A DNA stretch of 64,000 nt from the NCBI RefSeq assembly GCF_004216775.1, contig NZ_SGXF01000002.1:1-64000 (forward strand), written 5' to 3'. Shown here piece by piece: positions 59,128-64,000 of this stretch; position 1 is the stretch's first letter; each line of letters starts with the position of its first letter. The position numbers and the translations under genes were made by a program. The notes under the pieces are model-generated. The model worked only from the letters and a program-made list of their open reading frames with translations. It had not been told where the DNA came from and did not search any database. Source of the DNA: Cuneatibacter caecimuris. GTDB taxonomy: Bacteria > Bacillota > Clostridia > Lachnospirales > Lachnospiraceae.

Positions 59128-59439
59128 TCACCCCAAAACAATCTCAATCTGTGATTTTCCGATCTTATAGGTCCTGATCACATCGTACCTTGCGCCGTCA
59201 TAGTCAACCATTGTGGCGTATTCCGGTTTTTTCTGGCTGTCAAGATGCCTGGACTGTTCCCAGTCCTCTTGCCTGGTAGTCAGAACCATTTTCACGGTGA
59301 CGCCTGCGCGCATGGATTCATAAGCCTCTTGTCTGGTAATGGATTTTTCATTCACAAAAACAGGATATTTTTTTTCTGTGTTTTTCGGAAATCCATCTGT
59401 ATCTGTACCGCGTTCCGTCCAGATCAGGTCAGCCTCCAT
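59128..59439 (-). CDS. Phage head closure protein
   Basis: 103 aa. 'NEKSITRQEAYESMRAGVTV' and 'VDYDGARYDVIRTYKIGKSQ' fit the head-tail adaptor (SPP1 gp16-like) pattern: beta-rich, ending with 'IEIVLG'-like strand. It overlaps the gp6-like gene by 11 bases. Confidence 0.82.
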   Translation of the reverse strand: MEADLIWTERGTDTDGFPKNTEKKYPVFVNEKSITRQEAYESMRAGVTVKMVLTTRQEDWEQSRHLDSQKKPEYATMVDYDGARYDVIRTYKIGKSQIEIVLG

Positions 59440-59710
59440 AACCCATCACCCCTAAACTGTAATCTCCTGACAATGCCATAGAATCCCGGAGGCTTTCATA
59501 AGCCTCCCGGAATCTCTCTGTATTATCGTCATAGCCATAATTGGCCTTGCAGTATAACACAATCGCCTGCGCATACAATGGGTCCGCTTCCGTCCCATAG
59601 ATCCCGCGCATCCTCATATCACTTTCGCACGCCGCTACCAGGCCTTTGATTTCCTCGTCCGCAGTATCCGCTTTCACACGTACTCTGCTTTTCAGCTCTT
59701 TCAATTCCAT
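59429..59710 (-). CDS. Head-tail connector (gp6-like) protein
   Basis: 93 aa. 'ELKSRVRVKADTADEEIKGL' and 'YAQAIVLYCKANYGYDDNTE' are typical of the gp6-like connector. The ATG at 59710 overlaps the TGA of the 34-aa gene (TGATG); the frame's TTG at 59713 is not needed. Confidence 0.85.
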   Translation of the reverse strand: MELKELKSRVRVKADTADEEIKGLVAACESDMRMRGIYGTEADPLYAQAIVLYCKANYGYDDNTERFREAYESLRDSMALSGDYSLGVMGYGG

Positions 59711-59814
59711 CAATGCCCTCCGTTCAGCGCCTCAATCAGCTGCGCTTTTGTCATCGTGCTGTACCCCTGGATTCCGGTTTCTTTGGCAGCAGTTTTCAGC
59801 TGCGTTACCGTCAT
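59710..59814 (-). CDS. Small 34-aa protein with Rho-N/SAP-like motif
   Basis: The frame reads MTVTQLKTAAKETGIQGYST, then MTKAQLIEALNGGH: the 'L-x-x-x-A-K-x-x-G-I-x-G-Y-S-x-x-x-K-x-x-L-I' pattern of HeH/SAP/Rho-N domains, complete in this length. It lies between the capsid gene and the connector gene, where phages often carry such a mini-protein. It overlaps the connector start by TGATG. The ribosome site is weak. Confidence 0.7.
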   Translation of the reverse strand: MTVTQLKTAAKETGIQGYSTMTKAQLIEALNGGH

Positions 59815-59861
59815 CCCATCATGGTACGCGGCGGAGTTTTCAGCCGCCGCCGCGCGGCTCC

Positions 59862-61085
59862 TTATTCCCCCAGCTTTTTTGTGACCGTCACCAGGGAGTT
59901 TGTAACGATTGCTCTTCCGTCACAGATCATCACGGCTTTCGTGATCTTGTCCTCTGTGTCGTTATCCTCATAGGTTTTTACGGTCATTGCATAGTTGGTG
60001 TTGAGCATATAGTCCGTCCAGTTGTACAGGAATGCAACCACGGTATCCGCTGTAATGGTTGCGCCAAGGCTTGTCATATAATCATTCAGCACTACACGGC
60101 GGCCTAAGAGAGTTCTTTCCGGCTTCCCGCTGATTCCATAGGTTACTCTTGCAATCGGCTGCCCATTCGCATCCACCATCCCCTCAAATTTCATGAAGGT
60201 TTTTTTTGTCATATTCCAGACTGCGCCGTTTTCATACGCCAGGGGCAGCGCTGCCTCTGCATCGATCAAGGTCTGATAAGTAGGTTCTTCAGCTGCCGCG
60301 ATATCAACGTTCTGTCCTTCTGGTACTGTCTCTTTCAGAATTCCTTTCGGCTTCCCTGATCCATCACCATTCAGAATCGCTTCTTCAATGGCTTTCGTCA
60401 TTGCTTCGGAAACATTGCGGACGAAAACATCTTCAAATACCTTCAGGGACATTACAGTGGTTTCCAGCGTCATAGAAATGGCGCATCTCAGCTTATACCC
60501 CTTGATGTCAATGTGACCCGTGGTCTTTTTCTGTTTTTCCGATGTTCCGCCCTCTGCCACCCAAGTAGCCACGGGCTTCACGCTTGAGGTTGGAATCGTT
60601 GCGCCTGCCGCGTGTGCGGTTCTGGTCACAAGTGGAAGGATCATCCCGGAGGATTCCATTGTTTCCACAATCCGGTTAATGACTGTGGGAGAAATCACCG
60701 CACCCACGTCTGTAGTCTTTGTGGGGCCTGCTGCATTGAATTTTTCCGGGATCGGCGTTCCGTTGATCACATAGTTCATGAATGCTTTCCGGTATTCTGC
60801 GCTATCGTAGAGTTCTTCTGATTCTTCCACGAGCGTTTCTACGCCTCCCGTCATTGTCACCGCCGCTCCGGCTGCATTGGAAAGCCAGGGGAGAGTGGCT
60901 GCAGTCGGTTCTTCATTCAGCGCCCGGAAATTTGCCTGCGCCTGTGCGATTGCGTCCCACTCTTCATCCAGTTTTTTCACTGCGTTCATTTTTTCCTGGG
61001 CCGCCGCTGCCTCCCCAGAATTAATCAGCTGCTGTGCTTCATTCATCAGCTGGGTTCTTTTTTCTTCATACTGTTTCTTTGTCAT
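59862..61085 (-). CDS. HK97-type major capsid protein
   Basis: 407 aa. N-terminal coiled-coil delta domain (about residues 1-60) is the part cut off by the protease. Then 'KPVATWVAEGGTSEKQKKTT' and 'GHIDIKGYKLRCAISMTLET' and 'AILNGDGSGKPKGILKETVP' are classic HK97-fold motifs; 'YGISGKPERTLLGRRVVLND' is near the C-terminus. It overlaps the protease gene by 4 bases. Confidence 0.94.
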   Translation of the reverse strand: MTKKQYEEKRTQLMNEAQQLINSGEAAAAQEKMNAVKKLDEEWDAIAQAQANFRALNEEPTAATLPWLSNAAGAAVTMTGGVETLVEESEELYDSAEYRKAFMNYVINGTPIPEKFNAAGPTKTTDVGAVISPTVINRIVETMESSGMILPLVTRTAHAAGATIPTSSVKPVATWVAEGGTSEKQKKTTGHIDIKGYKLRCAISMTLETTVMSLKVFEDVFVRNVSEAMTKAIEEAILNGDGSGKPKGILKETVPEGQNVDIAAAEEPTYQTLIDAEAALPLAYENGAVWNMTKKTFMKFEGMVDANGQPIARVTYGISGKPERTLLGRRVVLNDYMTSLGATITADTVVAFLYNWTDYMLNTNYAMTVKTYEDNDTEDKITKAVMICDGRAIVTNSLVTVTKKLGE

Positions 61086-61771
61086 TCTGTAGCTCCTTTC
61101 AGCTTTAAGAAATTTAATTCCGCCTGCAACAGTTCCGTTGTTTCCTTGTCTGCCGGTCGGATCATGCTTTTTACTTTTTCCATCTGTTCCGCTGTGGGAA
61201 GGGAAAATAACGGCCCGGCCACTAACGGCGCTTCCGGCGCATCTTCCTCAAACATAATTTTGTCGATCAGTCCTTTTTCCTTCGCCTGCTGCGCTGTCAT
61301 CCAGGTTTCATGCTCCATCATTTCCAGCACTTCTTTCTGGCTCATTCCCGTTTTCTGGATATAGGCCGTACACAAGGCCTGATCCGCAGTCCGTAACACC
61401 TCTGCCATGTGCTCCATTGCATTGTGGTTTCCACTTGCACCGGACGAGACGCAATGCACCATCATCAGCGCCGTGGGAGACATTTCACAGTATCCCGCCA
61501 TAGCCACAATGGACGCCGCGCTGCAGGCTTCTCCTGTTATGTATATTTTGGTGTTTTCCTGGCTGCGCAGCATGGTATAGATTTCTGACCCGACATCGAT
61601 CACCCCGCCGGGGCTGTTGATATAGACCTCGATCTCATCCCCCGTCTGCACCTGATCCAGAATCCCCCTAATATCCTTCGGGCATGTGGAATCTTCCCCG
61701 AACCAGTCATAGTACCACTTGTAATCATTGGGGATCATCACGCCCCGGATATCAATTCTATGCTTTGTCAT
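61082..61771 (-). CDS. ClpP-like (S14) prohead protease
   Basis: 229 aa. 'EIEVYINSPGGVIDVGSEIY' is the ClpP signature. The nucleophile is Ser84 in 'TGEACSAASIVAMAG', the His is at about 106 ('ALMMVHCVSSGA'), and Asp follows about 50 residues later. It processes the capsid delta domain. It overlaps portal (14 bases) and capsid (4 bases). Confidence 0.93.
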   Translation of the reverse strand: MTKHRIDIRGVMIPNDYKWYYDWFGEDSTCPKDIRGILDQVQTGDEIEVYINSPGGVIDVGSEIYTMLRSQENTKIYITGEACSAASIVAMAGYCEMSPTALMMVHCVSSGASGNHNAMEHMAEVLRTADQALCTAYIQKTGMSQKEVLEMMEHETWMTAQQAKEKGLIDKIMFEEDAPEAPLVAGPLFSLPTAEQMEKVKSMIRPADKETTELLQAELNFLKLKGATE

Positions 61772-63056
61772 TTATCTCGCCTCCTTTCGCTGCCTGAAAA
61801 AGCTGGATCATTACCGTTGTCAGCTGCATGTAATTTTCCGCATTCATTTTTCCGAGCATGTTTTCGCACAGGTTGACCACCTGCGTGTCAAGCCTCCTGA
61901 TCGGTTCGTCTCCGCCCTCGATCGGGGCCATATTCAGCACGGCTCTCCACTCATTTGGGGTCATTGCCCCTCTGTCCACCATTGCCTGGAACCCTAATTT
62001 TGTTTGCAGGCTGGCGCACTGCAGGTTGCTGGCCTCAAACTGTATTTGATTGCCGAATCCCCGTTCTTTCCGGCTGAACAGCCGCACGCTGTACACATTT
62101 CCAAGCTGAATTGCCAGCGGTTCCACCTCTGCCTCATAATAGGCTGTCCACTCATTTTCCGTCCAGCTGGATTGCACGATTTTCTTGTTCGTGTTGAAAA
62201 AACTGTAGATCCTGTCAATGGTCTTATCTGTCTGTGCTGCGTTCGGCACGAAGTCTTTTGGTTCGATTCTCTGGACGTCTGCTTTCACGTCCACGCCCGC
62301 AGCCCCGAAGGTACTGCTTTCTACGCTCAGGTAATTGTCCACAAATTCCTGTACCCTTGCTTTGACATCCTCTTCCCGCAGAGATTGTTTGAAGAGCAGA
62401 AGCCAGCGCACGATACCTGAATTTTTAATGGCCTTAATGATGCCCTGATCAATGGTCCCGATCACTTGCATCATTTCCGCCAATGCCGGGGCCGGACTTT
62501 CGCCGAAAATATCGCTTTCGTTGAAATCCTGCCGCATGTGGATAATATCGGAATACCGAAATGCCGATCCTTTCCCGTTCCTGTACCAGAATTTCAAAAA
62601 CAGTTCGCCGGATTTTGAATAAACCGTTTCCACCTGCACGCATGGAATCGGATATAGCTGTATTGGTTTTCCGTTGTCGTCCCGCACCACCAGAATGAAC
62701 GCATTGTTATTCAGACAGAGCTGCGTTGCAACTTTTTCCTGCAGCTGCTGCCCCGTCATATATGGGTTTGGTTCTGAAAGCAGGAAGCGGATGGATGCAT
62801 CCGGGTTTACTTTCAATCCATTTTTTGGATCATGCCGGATGTGCTTCGCCACCAGTTTTCCTATTGCTTTCACCTTCGGCCGGATGCAGGCCCGCACAAT
62901 ATCGCTTTCGTACAGGCGTCCGTTCCAGGCAAGATAACTCTCCCCATAGGTTGTCACCATCTGCATCACGCTTTTTTCGGACGGGGTTTCCGCTGCCTGG
63001 TTCGTTTTTTCCACTTCCTGGTCCTCTGTAGGATCTCGTTTCCAAAATGGTTTCAT
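61758..63056 (-). CDS. Phage portal protein (HK97-type)
   Basis: 432 aa. 'VRACIRPKVKAIGKLVAKHI' and 'PYMTGQQLQEKVATQLCLNN' with 'GSAFRYSDIIHMRQDFNESD' and 'VQSSWTENEWTAYYEAEVEP' match the HK97-like portal. It forms the DNA-entry dodecamer. The C-terminus is trimmed, with 'QLTTVMIQLFQAAKGGEIND' at the end. Confidence 0.93.
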   Translation of the reverse strand: MKPFWKRDPTEDQEVEKTNQAAETPSEKSVMQMVTTYGESYLAWNGRLYESDIVRACIRPKVKAIGKLVAKHIRHDPKNGLKVNPDASIRFLLSEPNPYMTGQQLQEKVATQLCLNNNAFILVVRDDNGKPIQLYPIPCVQVETVYSKSGELFLKFWYRNGKGSAFRYSDIIHMRQDFNESDIFGESPAPALAEMMQVIGTIDQGIIKAIKNSGIVRWLLLFKQSLREEDVKARVQEFVDNYLSVESSTFGAAGVDVKADVQRIEPKDFVPNAAQTDKTIDRIYSFFNTNKKIVQSSWTENEWTAYYEAEVEPLAIQLGNVYSVRLFSRKERGFGNQIQFEASNLQCASLQTKLGFQAMVDRGAMTPNEWRAVLNMAPIEGGDEPIRRLDTQVVNLCENMLGKMNAENYMQLTTVMIQLFQAAKGGEINDKA

Positions 63057-63064
63057 TCTGTCTC

Positions 63065-64000
63065 CTATATTACGCTCAAATAATCGTTCAGGTTATCTTC
63101 CAGCACCACGCATGCGTCCAATAGTGCCGCCGTTCCGTCTATGCGCCGCCGCTGATTGCTGGTCTTGTGCGGCTGGATGTTTCCGTTCTTGTCCTCATCC
63201 ACGGCTGTGTTGCACAGGCACCACTTGTCCACCGGGTTGTTATTATAATTAATCAGTTTCGCCTGAAGATTGGCTCTCAGGTTTTTCATCGGGCCGGAAA
63301 GGGTTTGTTTCCCCTGTCTGACCGGAACCATAACTGATTCCCCGAACTCATTTTTCATTTCTTCCACCCAATATGTCGCTGACCAAGCATCATACCCGGT
63401 CAGGAAAATATGGATTCCATATTCCCGCTCTATCTCCCGGAACCACTCCGTTACATACTTGTGGTGGATCTTATTTCCCGGGCAGGTTCTGATATATCCT
63501 TTTTTGATCCAGACATCGTATGGTATCTTGTCCTCAATCACTCTTTTTTCCACAAGCTCCGCTGGAATCCAATACATGGACATGACATAGATATGCGGGT
63601 CTCCCGGAACCTGGAAGATCACTTTTGCCGCCGTCAAGTCCGTTGTACTGGATAGGTCCGCCCCGCCGATTCCATACCTGGGCCGCAGGGCCGATAAATC
63701 AAATGTGTCTGTATTGTTGGCTTCTTCGAATGTAAGCCATGCCTCCGCTGTAGTTTCCGGAACGTTGAAATCTTTACAGAGCAGGTTCTTGACCAGGGCG
63801 GAGTTGAGTTTTGCTTTTTTTACCTTCGCTTCCAGCTGGTCCGAGCGCTTGATTGTTCCAAGTCCAGGGTTTGCTTTAATCCAGCATTCCGGATCAGTCC
63901 ATTCTTTTCTATTATCAAGCTCGTAAATGATCGGTAAAAAATGTTCATCCTGATATCCCGTCGGATCTCCAAAGCCATTGATCAGGTTTGCAGCTTCGTC
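63065..64000 (-). CDS. Terminase large subunit, C-terminal part (cut by the window edge)
   Basis: 312 codons visible; the frame stays open to the last base, so the ATPase half lies beyond 64000. The nuclease half reads 'YGIGGADLSSTTDLTAAKVI' with a catalytic Asp, 'IHHKYVTEWFREIEREYGIH', 'FLTGYDAWSATYWVEEMKNE' and 'QRRRIDGTAALLDACVVLED'. This order fits the HK97/T4-type RNase H-like nuclease. It cuts concatemeric DNA during packaging. Nine bases separate it from the portal gene. Confidence 0.93.
   Translation of the reverse strand, partial: DEAANLINGFGDPTGYQDEHFLPIIYELDNRKEWTDPECWIKANPGLGTIKRSDQLEAKVKKAKLNSALVKNLLCKDFNVPETTAEAWLTFEEANNTDTFDLSALRPRYGIGGADLSSTTDLTAAKVIFQVPGDPHIYVMSMYWIPAELVEKRVIEDKIPYDVWIKKGYIRTCPGNKIHHKYVTEWFREIEREYGIHIFLTGYDAWSATYWVEEMKNEFGESVMVPVRQGKQTLSGPMKNLRANLQAKLINYNNNPVDKWCLCNTAVDEDKNGNIQPHKTSNQRRRIDGTAALLDACVVLEDNLNDYLSVI

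Larger units (their letters stand above)
40180..64000. mobile_element. Integrated tailed-phage (siphovirus-like, HK97-type) prophage, right end cut
   Basis: The region contains a terminase, portal, ClpP-like protease, HK97-type capsid, connectors, tail chaperone with frameshift, tape measure, Dit-like and baseplate proteins, holin-like proteins and amidase in canonical order on the minus strand. Small regulators and accessory genes lie between the lysin and the attachment junction. Integrase and replication genes are not present here, so they must lie beyond 64000. The long non-contractile-type tape measure (1170 aa) and absence of sheath genes indicate a siphovirus. Confidence 0.93.

Noticed and set aside
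1-64000. tRNA, rRNA and riboswitches
   Set aside because: I looked for TTCRANY loops, rRNA motifs and common riboswitch cores and saw none, but a covariance-model scan was not possible.

Overview
The window is about 40 kb of chromosome from an endospore-forming Clostridia bacterium, most like a gut Lachnospiraceae, followed by about 24 kb of an integrated tailed phage that runs off the right edge. The assignment rests on a complete spoIIIAA-AH sporulation operon, consistently strong AGGAGG ribosome sites, and families common in that group (HelD-like helicase, DUF3781-like, paired DUF6179/DUF6323-like proteins, CAP-domain exoproteins). Genus is not determinable from what I can see.

Layout, chromosome (nearly everything on the minus strand): 1-278 tandem structured intergenic repeats; 322-5958 Asp23-family protein and the spoIIIA operon; 6276-7970 two uncharacterised repeat-type proteins; 8387-9211 a lone plus-strand Ntn-hydrolase; 9326-10798 a decayed IS1182-like element; 10892-21977 a polymorphic-toxin (Rhs/YD-repeat) locus with a large secreted Rhs gene carrying a frame break, a putative immunity gene, a start-less orphan Rhs tip with a second toxin-like tail and a second putative immunity gene; 22626-36703 housekeeping, regulatory and redox genes (DUF2804, MATE, Dabb, YkgJ-type, HelD, WYL and MerR/TipA regulators, pentapeptide protein, Rieske-FAD oxidoreductase, proton antiporter); 36906-39904 a CAP-domain secreted protein and a two-component system. 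An ABC-transporter ATPase gene is cut at its PTGALN motif at about 40180, which is where the prophage begins.

Layout, prophage: 40328-42258 a minus-strand group (zinc-finger protein, HTH protein, two small proteins, Cro/CI-like repressor); 42466-45329 a plus-strand accessory region; 45364-64000 the late module on the minus strand, read from terminase (cut by the window edge) through portal, ClpP-like protease, capsid, connectors, tail chaperone with a canonical CCCAAAC frameshift site, tape measure, tail and baseplate proteins, holin-like proteins and amidase. Integrase and replication genes are not in the window.

The most interesting part is the accessory region at 42466-44561. Two small transcription units, each with a strong promoter, an operator palindrome lying over the -10 box, the same leader hairpins and an intrinsic terminator, carry sequences that look like type I-C CRISPR repeats: one has a repeat, a 37-nt A/C-rich linker and a degenerate second repeat; the other has one solitary repeat. 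There are no cas genes. This is the architecture of RNA-based anti-CRISPRs (Racr, phage solitary repeat units that mimic crRNA). The genes between and after them (a 50-aa protein, a small XRE regulator, a left-handed beta-helix protein, a 207-aa HTH protein) are candidates for partner regulators or protein anti-CRISPRs. A third promoter-terminator unit without an ORF follows at 45232-45329. All functional statements here are inference from sequence; nothing was searched or folded by program.
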